Source: Chitinophaga pinensis (lineage in GTDB: Bacteria > Bacteroidota > Bacteroidia > Chitinophagales > Chitinophagaceae). Taken from it: a stretch of 64,000 nt of DNA. Each line of letters starts with the position of its first letter. Positions within the stretch are counted from its first letter, which is position 1. The position numbers were made by a program, and so were the translations under genes. Positions 1 through 7,393 of this stretch are shown piece after piece. The DNA lies in the NCBI GenBank assembly GCA_945862385.1, contig CAMAXV010000006.1:62001-126000 (forward strand), in the 5' to 3' direction. The notes under the pieces were generated by a model. The model was not told the DNA's origin, did no database searches, and saw only the letters and a program-made list of their open reading frames with translations.

Positions 1-631
1 CAAACAACTGGGCTTTGGATTTACCGATATTGAAAATACCTCCGCCACCGGAACCGGCTCCGCCACCTCCCATTTTACGCATCATAAGCACAAAAAGCAG
101 TCCGAACATCAACAACGGGAAAAGAAATTGCAGCAGCGGACCAAAGAACTCAGGGTCACTCACCGGATCAACTGGCACCGGCTCAACCTGTGGATGTTCG
201 GTAAAATATTTATCCAGATTCTGCTGATAATCGTCAACTTTTGAATAGCTGAACTGAAAATGCGGCCCCTTGGACTGTTTTGCATAAACAAGTTTATCTC
301 CGAGCAACTTCTGGTATGCGGGTTTGGCAAGGCTGTCTGGCTTGATAAACACCCTGATCACGCCCTTGTTTTTGACAGGCTCCAGTTTGGCTACATCATT
401 TGCAACAAGCATTTTTTGCTTGAATTCCAACTCGGTGATATTCCTTGCATCCGGGGTTACACCCCGCATGACCTGGTAACCGATGAGCATGACTGCAGCA
501 ATTATATATATCCAGTAAAAGCTGAATTTGGGACCTTTTGGAGCCGGTCCGTTTCCACCATTTTCCCTGATTCTTTTCAATGATGAAAAGGGATTGGAAC
601 GCTTTTCACTGCTGTTATCTTCCTGATTCAT
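1..631 (-). CDS. ftsH: ATP-dependent zinc metalloprotease FtsH, N-terminal part
   Basis: This is the first 210 codons of FtsH, the membrane AAA+ protease that degrades unassembled or damaged membrane proteins; the rest lies beyond base 1. The ATG at 631 opens a reading frame that stays open to the edge. Visible are a polar N-terminus, a first membrane segment (FSFYWIYIIAAVMLIGY), a periplasmic domain of about 100 residues and a second membrane segment rich in Leu and Phe. It ends in MMRKMGGGG and FNIGKSKAQL, the glycine-rich linker that leads into the AAA module in this phylum. The AAA and HExxH parts are not in the window. It starts 19 bases after the rsfS stop, so the two are probably co-transcribed. 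The identification rests on the linker and the topology. Confidence 0.93.
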   Translation of the reverse strand, partial: MNQEDNSSEKRSNPFSSLKRIRENGGNGPAPKGPKFSFYWIYIIAAVMLIGYQVMRGVTPDARNITELEFKQKMLVANDVAKLEPVKNKGVIRVFIKPDSLAKPAYQKLLGDKLVYAKQSKGPHFQFSYSKVDDYQQNLDKYFTEHPQVEPVPVDPVSDPEFFGPLLQFLFPLLMFGLLFVLMMRKMGGGGAGSGGGGIFNIGKSKAQLF

Positions 632-650
632 ATGTAGCGCTTTGTTACTT

Positions 651-1097
651 TTAATTTTTTGATTTCACGGTTTTACCGGATTTCTTTACCGTATCAATTA
701 TTTGCTCTTCTTCAGCATCTCCATCACCCCACATTTCCTCAAGTTTGTAAAACTTCTTGGTTTCGCTGAGAAAAACATGTACAACAACATTAACATAGTC
801 AACCAGAATCCATTGTGCTGCAGAATGCCCCTCGTGTTTGTAGGGAGGCTCACCACATTCTTTCTTAACCTGCACTTCAACCCAGTCTGCAATAGCTTTT
901 ACCTGTACGGTAGAAGATGCTTCACATACAATGAAGAAATCCGCTACAGCCTCAGGAATTTTCCTCAGGTCGAGTGAAATTACATGTTCTCCTTTCTTGT
1001 CTTGTATAGCGTTGATAATAACCTTAAGTAACTTACTGTTTCTATTCAGCCTGGTTAATTTCGCAGGGGCGGGACTTTCTTCTGATCTTACTGACAA
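651..1097 (-). CDS. rsfS: Ribosomal silencing factor RsfS (Iojap family)
   Basis: This 148-residue protein is of the Iojap/DUF143 family, which binds ribosomal protein uL14 and blocks subunit joining when nutrients are low. The family core is plain: SLDLRKIPEAVADFFIVCEA, then HHEG-like YKHEGHSAAQWILVDY and VVVHVF, with FYKLEEMW near the end. An in-frame TAA lies five codons upstream of the TTG at 1097, and no ATG, GTG or other TTG is available before the conserved core, so a TTG start is the only standard choice. It is divergent from birA and probably forms an operon with ftsH. Confidence 0.93.
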   Translation of the reverse strand: MSVRSEESPAPAKLTRLNRNSKLLKVIINAIQDKKGEHVISLDLRKIPEAVADFFIVCEASSTVQVKAIADWVEVQVKKECGEPPYKHEGHSAAQWILVDYVNVVVHVFLSETKKFYKLEEMWGDGDAEEEQIIDTVKKSGKTVKSKN

Positions 1098-1133
1098 AAG
1101 TTGTTTTTTTTAATTGTTCAATGACTATATTGT

Positions 1134-1141
1134 CAAAATTA
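1134..1141 (-). promoter_or_regulatory. Possible -7 box for rsfS
   Basis: TAATTTTG on the minus strand matches the Bacteroidota TAnnTTTG box exactly, 36 nt ahead of the TTG start of rsfS. No good -33 element is visible. A 7/8 box (AACTTTTG) also overlaps the TTG codon itself, so the assignment is uncertain. Confidence 0.35.
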
Positions 1142-1173
1142 AGGATAATTTTAATGCTTTTGGTACACAATAC

Positions 1174-1908
1174 ATGATCGGCAAGCCCTTTAACATATTA
1201 CCCGTTATAGACAATACCAATAACCATGCCATGCGGCAAATCAGGGAGGGACTTGTAAGTCATGGAGAAGCCTATTTTGCCTTTGAACAAACTGCAGGAA
1301 AAGGACAAACAGGAAGGAGCTGGACGAGTGAAACTGGCCAGAACATCATGATTTCTATAGTTTTATCAAAGAACCTGCCCGAAATAAGCAATCAATTTCG
1401 ACTTTCCACAGCCACTGCACTGGCCTGCCATGATTTATTCAACACTGAAACTGCAGGAGATACAACCATCAAATGGCCTAATGACATTTACTGGTGTGAC
1501 AGAAAGGCAGGAGGGATTCTCATTGAGAATGTCATTTCAGGTAGAGTTATAACCCATTCGGTTCTTGGCATCGGACTAAATATCAATCAGACACAATTTC
1601 CTGATGTCGGAAAAAAAGTTGTTTCCCTTAAGCAGATAACCGGCAAAACATACGACCCGATTGATCTTGCAGGAAAATTATGCAGCTTCCTGACTCAAAG
1701 GCTTGAAAATAGCATTGATAGCAGATTTGCAGCACAACTCGAGGAATTCAATACGCATCTTTTCCGCAGACATGAAAACGTCAGGTTTAGGCGCAACGAG
1801 AAGGATGAAGAAGGTGTTATCAGTCATGTTACTGAAAAGGGGAAACTCTGTATAAGACAAGAGCAATCATTGTATGTAAGCCTGGGAGAAATTACCTGGT
1901 TACTATAA
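1174..1908 (+). CDS. birA: Biotin--[acetyl-CoA-carboxylase] ligase
   Basis: This enzyme makes biotinyl-AMP and attaches biotin to the carrier protein of acetyl-CoA carboxylase. The 244-residue form has only the catalytic domain and a short C-terminal SH3-like domain; it lacks the N-terminal helix-turn-helix of E. coli BirA, so it should not be a repressor. Seen: the STNN-type start of the catalytic domain (IDNTNNHAM), EQTAGKGQTGRSW (the GRGRxGRxW adenylate loop) and IKWPNDIYW. The frame is open from 1114, but the ATG at 1174 was chosen because family members begin just before this point. A 7/8 box (TGCTTTTG, 1155-1162) lies inside the extra upstream codons. The 3' end overlaps bcp by 6 bases, head to head. 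Confidence 0.92.
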   Translation: MIGKPFNILPVIDNTNNHAMRQIREGLVSHGEAYFAFEQTAGKGQTGRSWTSETGQNIMISIVLSKNLPEISNQFRLSTATALACHDLFNTETAGDTTIKWPNDIYWCDRKAGGILIENVISGRVITHSVLGIGLNINQTQFPDVGKKVVSLKQITGKTYDPIDLAGKLCSFLTQRLENSIDSRFAAQLEEFNTHLFRRHENVRFRRNEKDEEGVISHVTEKGKLCIRQEQSLYVSLGEITWLL

Positions 1909-2364
1909 TCCAAACCCCGCCGCAATTTCTTCAGCATGAACCTTGACCTTGGGCTTGGCAATAATTTTAACCAGTTTGCCATCCTCTCCGATCAGAAATG
2001 TGGTTCTGATTATGCCCATATACTTATTCCCATATAATTGTTTTTCTCCCCAGACGCCGTATTTTATTGCTAATTCTTTATCAGTATCAGCAATAATCCG
2101 GAATGGCAAACCATGCTTGCCAATGAATTTGAGATGGGATTTGGCATCATCAGGACTAACCCCAATAACCACAATACCTTTTGACTCAAGGTCTCCGAAC
2201 CCGTCACGCAGGTTGCATGCCTGAACAGTACAGGTACTGGTATCGTCTTTCGGGTAAAAATAAAGCGCAAGTTTTTTTCCTTTGAAATCAGCCAGTGTAA
2301 TCTTGTTACCGTCCTGATCAACAGCCGTGAAAGCGGGTGCTTTTTTACCTTCAGTTAATTCCAT
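1903..2364 (-). CDS. bcp: Thiol peroxidase, Bcp/PrxQ type
   Basis: This is a thioredoxin-dependent peroxiredoxin that reduces hydrogen peroxide and organic hydroperoxides in the cytoplasm. From the ATG at 2364 it has 153 residues. Cys45 in the YPKDDTSTC loop is the peroxidatic cysteine and Cys50 (QACNLRD), five residues later, is the resolving cysteine of PrxQ. The usual family sequence is TPGCT; here it is STCT, a mild variation. The frame extends nine codons upstream to 2391, but those codons overlap the end of the M23 peptidase gene, and MELTEGKKAP matches the family start. Only 5 bases separate it from that gene, so the two probably share a transcript. Confidence 0.93.
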   Translation of the reverse strand: MELTEGKKAPAFTAVDQDGNKITLADFKGKKLALYFYPKDDTSTCTVQACNLRDGFGDLESKGIVVIGVSPDDAKSHLKFIGKHGLPFRIIADTDKELAIKYGVWGEKQLYGNKYMGIIRTTFLIGEDGKLVKIIAKPKVKVHAEEIAAGFGL

Positions 2365-2369
2365 TTCGT

Positions 2370-4070
2370 TTAGTTTCTGGTTACAATCCAATCACGGGTT
2401 GTGGTATTGCCCGCTTCATCTTTAACAACAGCTGTAAGTTTATGTTCACCTGCCGGAAAATTTTCATCAACGGTATATACATAACCACTCCATGTCTGCT
2501 GCAACAAAAGCCATTTATCATCAACCAGGAGGCGGATTTCACTAATCGTATTCAGGTTATCTGTTGGCTTTAAAATGATTCTGAATCCCTGCCTGATCAA
2601 CATACCCTTTTGCAAATTCCCGGCTATAGCTGGAGGCACTTTGTCTTCTATCAACTGAAAGAAACCAAAATCCCTGAATGATGCATTGAACCAACCTTTT
2701 TCTGCAACTGCCTTTTTCACTTCTGCCTTTGTTCTGTAAGTCCTTCGTATCACCACCCTCCCTGTATCAATAAGACCCATATTCCTGTTGGGCTTCATGC
2801 GAACGGCAAAAGGATTGTTAACGGGAATGTATTCTGGCAATGCCTGGAAGGTAGAAGACAAAAATGCAGCTGTCTGCGTAAAAATTGACCTGACCTGGAA
2901 ATAAAAATTATCGTAAAAAGTATACCCCGGAAAAACAAACTGGATATGTTCGTCCTCATATACGTTCACCTGCCTGGGTTGAATCAGCATACCCTGCTTG
3001 GTTGTTGGGGTTTCTGGCACAACCAACTTACTAGATAATCTGAAGTCGACTGCCGAAATATTTCCACTTACATCAGAAACCCTGATCTGAAATTCTTCTG
3101 GTGCTGTCGGAACTTCAAGATGATCAGACAATCCCTCCCCCGAATAAATATTGAGTCGGTATGCCCGTGGAGGGAAAATCATCTGGTAGTAGGGGCCACC
3201 CCTGAATCTGCTCAGGTAATCGATGTGCCCGTTTAAGGCACGCGTCTGATCATAGCTAATATCATTCAGTTGGAATGCAGATAACATTCTGCCCGCATGG
3301 TGTATCGATGCTCCGTATATACCATTGGGATTCTGGAAACCTGTTATCCGGTCAGTTGCCTGAATCGCTACCATGGCCCTTTCAAAAGGGAGCTGGATAT
3401 TCCCAGCAACATATCCTGTACCTTTTTTAATTACGGGTACCAGTACCGGCTTCTGCTCATATACACTCTTGTCCCTGTCATAAAAAGCCAGTCTGATAAC
3501 GTCTGGGGGAGTATCATCCCGCAAAGGAAATCGGTAAAAAAGTGGATTAATACAGTTTTCAGTCTTCGTATCCCGGATTTCAAAATGAACATGTGGCCCC
3601 TGCGAAGCCCCTGTGTTGCCACTATATCCAATAAACTGACCTTTTTTAACAGGAATCAAATCCGGAGGTAAAGTAATGTCGGTTTTCCATTGCTGCAGGG
3701 CATACTGCTGAGCTTTCAGGTATTGCTCAGCTTCAGGCAGAAACCTATTCATGTGTGCATAAAGGGTTGTTGTGCCGTTGGTATGATTGATATAAATAGC
3801 CCTGCCAAAACCACTCAACTCAATTTTCATTCTGCCCACATATCCATCTGCAGGAGCGTATACGGGGATATTTTCTCTTGATTCAGTAGCAATATCCAGC
3901 CCCATGTGGAAATGGTTATTGCGCATTTCCCCAAAATTGGCATTCAAACGAGGTGCAATGCGTAAAGGGAAATCGAAATAATCAACACCCCCCGGCACCT
4001 GAGCCACAACTATTGAATTAAACAAGGCAAGCAACAACAATCCTCCAATCAGATTTCCGACATTCTTCAT
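2370..4070 (-). CDS. Secreted M23 family metallopeptidase (LytM-like)
   Basis: This 566-residue exported protein has a LytM/lysostaphin-type zinc peptidase domain at about residues 40-190, which in this family cuts peptide cross-links of peptidoglycan. A signal peptide covers residues 1-23 (ending VVAQ). Zinc ligands can be read in NNHFHMGLD (HxxxD) and in GPHVHFE (HxH), both intact, so it is probably active. The C-terminal 370 residues look like beta-sandwich modules, the last resembling a cell-surface Ig-like fold (AGEHKLTAVVKDEAGN). It leads the probable bcp transcript. A perfect -7 box ends only 4 nt before its ATG. Confidence 0.88.
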   Translation of the reverse strand: MKNVGNLIGGLLLLALFNSIVVAQVPGGVDYFDFPLRIAPRLNANFGEMRNNHFHMGLDIATESRENIPVYAPADGYVGRMKIELSGFGRAIYINHTNGTTTLYAHMNRFLPEAEQYLKAQQYALQQWKTDITLPPDLIPVKKGQFIGYSGNTGASQGPHVHFEIRDTKTENCINPLFYRFPLRDDTPPDVIRLAFYDRDKSVYEQKPVLVPVIKKGTGYVAGNIQLPFERAMVAIQATDRITGFQNPNGIYGASIHHAGRMLSAFQLNDISYDQTRALNGHIDYLSRFRGGPYYQMIFPPRAYRLNIYSGEGLSDHLEVPTAPEEFQIRVSDVSGNISAVDFRLSSKLVVPETPTTKQGMLIQPRQVNVYEDEHIQFVFPGYTFYDNFYFQVRSIFTQTAAFLSSTFQALPEYIPVNNPFAVRMKPNRNMGLIDTGRVVIRRTYRTKAEVKKAVAEKGWFNASFRDFGFFQLIEDKVPPAIAGNLQKGMLIRQGFRIILKPTDNLNTISEIRLLVDDKWLLLQQTWSGYVYTVDENFPAGEHKLTAVVKDEAGNTTTRDWIVTRN

Positions 4071-4074
4071 GCCG

Positions 4075-4082
4075 CAAAACTA
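4075..4082 (-). promoter_or_regulatory. -7 box for the M23 peptidase, 4 nt before ATG
   Basis: TAGTTTTG on the minus strand is an exact TAnnTTTG match. Only four bases (CGGC) separate it from the ATG, which would place the transcription start at or next to the start codon. No TTG is seen at the usual -33 distance. Confidence 0.55.
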
Positions 4083-4104
4083 ATTAAGATTGTTTTCCAT
4101 CTTG

Positions 4105-4112
4105 TACTTTTG
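4105..4112 (+). promoter_or_regulatory. Possible -7 box for the 57-residue peptide gene
   Basis: TACTTTTG matches TAnnTTTG exactly on the plus strand, 99 nt ahead of the ATG at 4212. It is arranged back-to-back with the M23 peptidase box. A TTG lies 12 nt upstream, closer than the usual 17-23. Confidence 0.4.
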
Positions 4113-4211
4113 GGGGGTTCTCCGTATAAATGGGTATATTTTATAAAAAGTCACTTATCCCATACAACATTTTGACAAAAAAAGATGTCTAACAGATATA
4201 TAAATCCTGTG

Positions 4212-4385
4212 ATGAAAAAATTAATCAAACTCCTTTTCCTTTCATTGGCTGGCATCATTACAATTTTTGGTCTTTCCAAAAAGGAAAAAACCAATGGTGA
4301 GCGGGATGCAATCAGGCTACCGGAGTTAAATGAAACTGCCATTGTAGAAGATTACGAGATGGCAGCCTACCACAATCAGGCCTAA
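4212..4385 (+). CDS. Small predicted membrane peptide, 57 residues
   Basis: I do not recognise the family. The peptide starts MKKLIKLLFLSLAGIITIFG, a basic N-terminus followed by one hydrophobic segment (signal anchor or signal peptide), and continues with a charged, acidic tail (KKEKTNGER, then LNETAIVEDYE). The frame is open from an ATG at 4185, but the ATG at 4212 gives a better export-type N-terminus. Support for it being real: a promoter-like box upstream, a hairpin exactly at the stop codon, and a second hairpin with a T-run before carB. No Shine-Dalgarno sequence is visible. It could be a small lipid-associated or regulatory peptide, but nothing fixes its function. Confidence 0.5.
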   Translation: MKKLIKLLFLSLAGIITIFGLSKKEKTNGERDAIRLPELNETAIVEDYEMAAYHNQA

Positions 4386-4404
4386 GAAATTGTCCTGATT
4401 GTGG
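4370..4404 (+). terminator. 11-bp hairpin across the stop codon of the small peptide gene
   Basis: CCACAATCAGG (4370-4380) and CCTGATTGTGG (4394-4404) are perfect inverted repeats with a 13-nt loop holding the TAA stop. No T-run follows, so it is not a classical intrinsic terminator; it could be an mRNA end or stability element. Confidence 0.45.
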
Positions 4405-4461
4405 CACTGTAAACCTTTCCCAATAGTTTAATATTTCTTCGGAAAGTTGATACGTACGCAT

Positions 4462-4469
4462 TACCTTTG
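4462..4469 (+). promoter_or_regulatory. -7 box for carB
   Basis: TACCTTTG is an exact TAnnTTTG match 59 nt ahead of the carB ATG. A hairpin followed by a T-run begins five bases later, so a transcript from here would start with that hairpin. Confidence 0.55.
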
Positions 4470-4473
4470 CGCT

Positions 4474-4495
4474 CCGGGTACAACCCGGTTTTTTT
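4474..4495 (+). terminator. Hairpin plus T-run between the carB promoter and carB
   Basis: CCGGGT (4474-4479), a 3-nt loop and ACCCGG (4483-4488) are followed by seven Ts. It has the form of an intrinsic terminator. It may end transcription coming from the small peptide gene, or act as a 5' element of the carB mRNA, since the carB -7 box lies just upstream of it. Confidence 0.6.
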
Positions 4496-4528
4496 GTGCC
4501 CTTTCACACAAAACCACAAGGAATCAAT

Positions 4529-7351
4529 ATGCCTAAAGACGTTTCAATCCAATCAGTACTTATCATCGGTTCAGGTCCAATTGTCATTGGTCAGGCCTGC
4601 GAATTTGACTACTCCGGTTCACAGGCGGCAAGAAGCCTGCGTGAAGAGGGTGTGCGGGTAATCCTGATCAACTCCAATCCTGCCACTATCATGACAGACC
4701 CGATGATGGCAGACAGGGTTTACCTCCTTCCGTTAAATGTTGAAAGTATTGAACAGATTCTGCAGGAAAATCAGATTGATGCGGTTTTGCCTACGATGGG
4801 CGGACAAACAGCGCTGAACCTGGCAAAAGAGGCTGAGGAACTGGGGATTTGGGAAAAGTATGGTGTCAGACTGATTGGAGTAGATATAAAAGCAATTGAT
4901 AAAGCTGAAGACAGGGAAAAATTCCGGCAATGGATGATCCAAATGGGTGTACCTGTTGCGCAGGCTAAAACAGCAAACTCCTTTCTTGAAGGAAAAGAGT
5001 TTGCGCAGGAAATAGGTTTCCCGCTGGTAATCAGACCGTCTTTTACCCTGGGAGGTACCGGAGGCGGATTTGTACACAGCAAAGAATTCCTGGATGAAGC
5101 ACTGAACAGGGGATTATCTGCCTCGCCGATTCATGAGGTGCTGGTAGAAAAAGCAGTATTGGGTTGGAAAGAATTTGAACTTGAGCTGCTTCGTGATTCA
5201 AAAGACAATGTGGCCATCATCTGTACCGTTGAGAATTTTGATCCGATGGGTGTACACACAGGTGATTCCATCACTGTTGCCCCGGCCATGACACTGAGCG
5301 ATACAGCTTTCCAGCTTATGCGCAATACTGCCATCAATATGATGCGTGACCTGGGTAATTTTGCTGGTGGCTGCAATGTTCAGTTTGCACTTAATCCAGA
5401 AACTGAAGAAATCATTGCCATTGAAATCAATCCCCGCGTAAGCCGCTCCTCAGCCCTGGCCTCGAAAGCCACTGGCTATCCTATTGCTAAAATTGCTGCG
5501 AAACTGGCACTGGGCTTTTCATTGGATGAATTGAAAAACCAGATTACAAAAACCACTTCAGCCTATTTTGAACCTGCATTGGATTATGTAATCGTCAAAG
5601 TACCTCGTTGGAATTTCGATAAATTCAAGGGCGCAAATGATACCCTGGGCTTGCAGATGAAATCCGTTGGAGAGGTTATGTCTATTGGACGCAGCTTCAC
5701 GGAAGCCATTCAAAAAGCCTGTCAGAGTCTGGAAAATAATGCTGTAGGTCTTGGCTACTATGGCAAAAGCATGATGCATGCAGATGAACTGGTTGAATAC
5801 CTTAAAACACCCAAGTGGGACAGGATTTTTAGGATTAAAGATGCTCTGATGCTTGGGATAAGTGTAAAAACCATCTGCCAGGCAACACGAATCGATCGCT
5901 GGTTCATCTATGAAATCCAGAAGATTGTGGACGTTGAAAAGGAAATAGCCAGATACAGGTTTGATACCTTACCAATTGATCTCATCAAAAAAGCAAAACA
6001 CCACGGCTTCAGCGACGCCCAGATTTGCAAAATCATGCAGGATGGCAATGAGGATGCCTTATACGAAAAAAGAAAGGCAGCTGGAATCAAAAGGGTATAT
6101 AAAATGGTGGATACCTGTTCTGCAGAGTTTGAAGCTAAAACACCCTATTTCTACAGCAGCTTTGAAAATAACGGCACCAATGAAAGTAAAGTAAGCGACA
6201 AAAAGAAAATCATTGTGCTCGGTTCCGGACCAAACCGCATTGGTCAGGGGATTGAATTCGATTATTGCTGTGTACATGGATTACTCGCCATCAAAGAATG
6301 TGGTTTTGAAGCCATCATGGTGAACTGCAACCCGGAAACCGTTTCCACAGATTTTGATATTGCAGATAAACTTTATTTCGAACCCGTTTTCTGGGAACAC
6401 CTTTGGGAACTCATTGAACATGAAAAACCTGAAGGGGTTATTGTTCAGCTGGGCGGACAAACAGCTCTTAAACTGGCTGAGAAACTGCATAATAAAGGAA
6501 TTAAGATTATCGGAACTTCCTTTGACAACATGGATATTGCTGAAGACAGGGGCAGATTCAGTGATATGCTGAAGAGCCTGAACATACCCTACCCCAACTA
6601 TGGAACTGCTTTCACCGTTGATGAAGCAGTTGAAGTGGCTAAGGAAGTAGGATACCCTGTTCTGGTGAGGCCTTCCTATGTTTTAGGCGGACAACGCATG
6701 CGGATAGTGATCAACGATGATGAACTTGAATCGGCAGTAGTGAGCCTGCTTAAGCACCTCCCTGACAATAAAATCCTGATTGATCACTTCCTGGATCGCT
6801 GCCAGGAAGCTGAAATAGACGGGATATTTGATGGCGAAAACTTCCACGTCATGGGCGTGATGGAACACATAGAACCAGCCGGTATCCACAGTGGTGACAG
6901 CAATGCTGTACTCCCTGTGTTCAACCTCTCCCCCATGGAGGTTACCACCATGGAATTCTATGCTGAAAAAATTGCAAGGGCATTGGATATCAGGGGACTG
7001 ATAAATATTCAGTTTGCGATCAAAAATGGTCAGGTTTTTGTTATCGAAGCCAATCCCAGAGCATCCAGAACTACCCCATTCATCGCCAAGGCATACCAGA
7101 TTCCTTACCTCAATATTGCCACCAAAATCATGATGGGTACGCACAAACTAACCGACTTCACCTACGAAAAGAAGTTGGAAGGTTTTGCCATTAAAGAACC
7201 TGTTTTCAGTTTTGATAAGTTCCCTGGTGTGAGCAAAGAGCTCGGACCAGAGATGAAATCAACAGGTGAAGCCATCAGGTTTGTCAAAGACCTCAGGGAT
7301 CCTTATTTCAGAACCCTGTATAAAGAGCGGAGTATGCACCTCAGCAAATAA
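4529..7351 (+). CDS. carB: Carbamoyl-phosphate synthase large subunit, short form
   Basis: CarB makes carbamoyl phosphate from bicarbonate, ammonia (from CarA) and two ATP for arginine and pyrimidine synthesis. Its 940 residues contain two ATP-grasp halves: the first opens VLIIGSGPIVIGQACEFDYS and the second IIVLGSGPNRIGQGIEFDYC, with an oligomerisation segment between them at about residues 400-545. It ends about 25 residues after the GPEMKSTGEA motif. The C-terminal MGS-like allosteric domain of about 130 residues found in E. coli CarB (1073 residues) is missing, a form common in this phylum. The ATG at 4529 has an AAGGA nine bases upstream; a GTG at 4496 in the same frame is less likely. 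carA is not in the window. Confidence 0.96.
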   Translation: MPKDVSIQSVLIIGSGPIVIGQACEFDYSGSQAARSLREEGVRVILINSNPATIMTDPMMADRVYLLPLNVESIEQILQENQIDAVLPTMGGQTALNLAKEAEELGIWEKYGVRLIGVDIKAIDKAEDREKFRQWMIQMGVPVAQAKTANSFLEGKEFAQEIGFPLVIRPSFTLGGTGGGFVHSKEFLDEALNRGLSASPIHEVLVEKAVLGWKEFELELLRDSKDNVAIICTVENFDPMGVHTGDSITVAPAMTLSDTAFQLMRNTAINMMRDLGNFAGGCNVQFALNPETEEIIAIEINPRVSRSSALASKATGYPIAKIAAKLALGFSLDELKNQITKTTSAYFEPALDYVIVKVPRWNFDKFKGANDTLGLQMKSVGEVMSIGRSFTEAIQKACQSLENNAVGLGYYGKSMMHADELVEYLKTPKWDRIFRIKDALMLGISVKTICQATRIDRWFIYEIQKIVDVEKEIARYRFDTLPIDLIKKAKHHGFSDAQICKIMQDGNEDALYEKRKAAGIKRVYKMVDTCSAEFEAKTPYFYSSFENNGTNESKVSDKKKIIVLGSGPNRIGQGIEFDYCCVHGLLAIKECGFEAIMVNCNPETVSTDFDIADKLYFEPVFWEHLWELIEHEKPEGVIVQLGGQTALKLAEKLHNKGIKIIGTSFDNMDIAEDRGRFSDMLKSLNIPYPNYGTAFTVDEAVEVAKEVGYPVLVRPSYVLGGQRMRIVINDDELESAVVSLLKHLPDNKILIDHFLDRCQEAEIDGIFDGENFHVMGVMEHIEPAGIHSGDSNAVLPVFNLSPMEVTTMEFYAEKIARALDIRGLINIQFAIKNGQVFVIEANPRASRTTPFIAKAYQIPYLNIATKIMMGTHKLTDFTYEKKLEGFAIKEPVFSFDKFPGVSKELGPEMKSTGEAIRFVKDLRDPYFRTLYKERSMHLSK

Positions 7352-7381
7352 ACCAGGTGGACCGTTTTGAGTCCAACTTAG

Positions 7382-7389
7382 TAAATTTG
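7382..7389 (+). promoter_or_regulatory. -7 box for the DUF5686 gene, 4 nt before ATG
   Basis: TAAATTTG is an exact match, separated from the ATG at 7394 by four bases (CATC). The spacing is the same as for the M23 peptidase and gpmI. Confidence 0.55.
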
Positions 7390-7393
7390 CATC

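Noticed and set aside
702-1113. Plus-strand reading frames opposite rsfS
   Set aside because: Shadow frames of a recognised gene; no family-like sequence.
4151-4342. 63-residue reading frame on the minus strand opposite the small peptide gene
   Set aside because: It has no promoter or start context, and its sequence is what the reverse of the plus-strand peptide would give; the plus-strand peptide has an export-type N-terminus, a box and hairpins.
4496-4528. Longer carB reading frame from a GTG at 4496
   Set aside because: It starts right at the end of the T-run of the leader hairpin; the ATG at 4529 has a purine-rich site upstream and gives the family start.
4090-7389. Recurring TTG 12 nt before some -7 boxes (4090, 4447, 7367) as a lineage-specific -33 element
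   Set aside because: Seen at only three boxes; others have none or have the usual 17-19 nt, so chance is enough to explain it.
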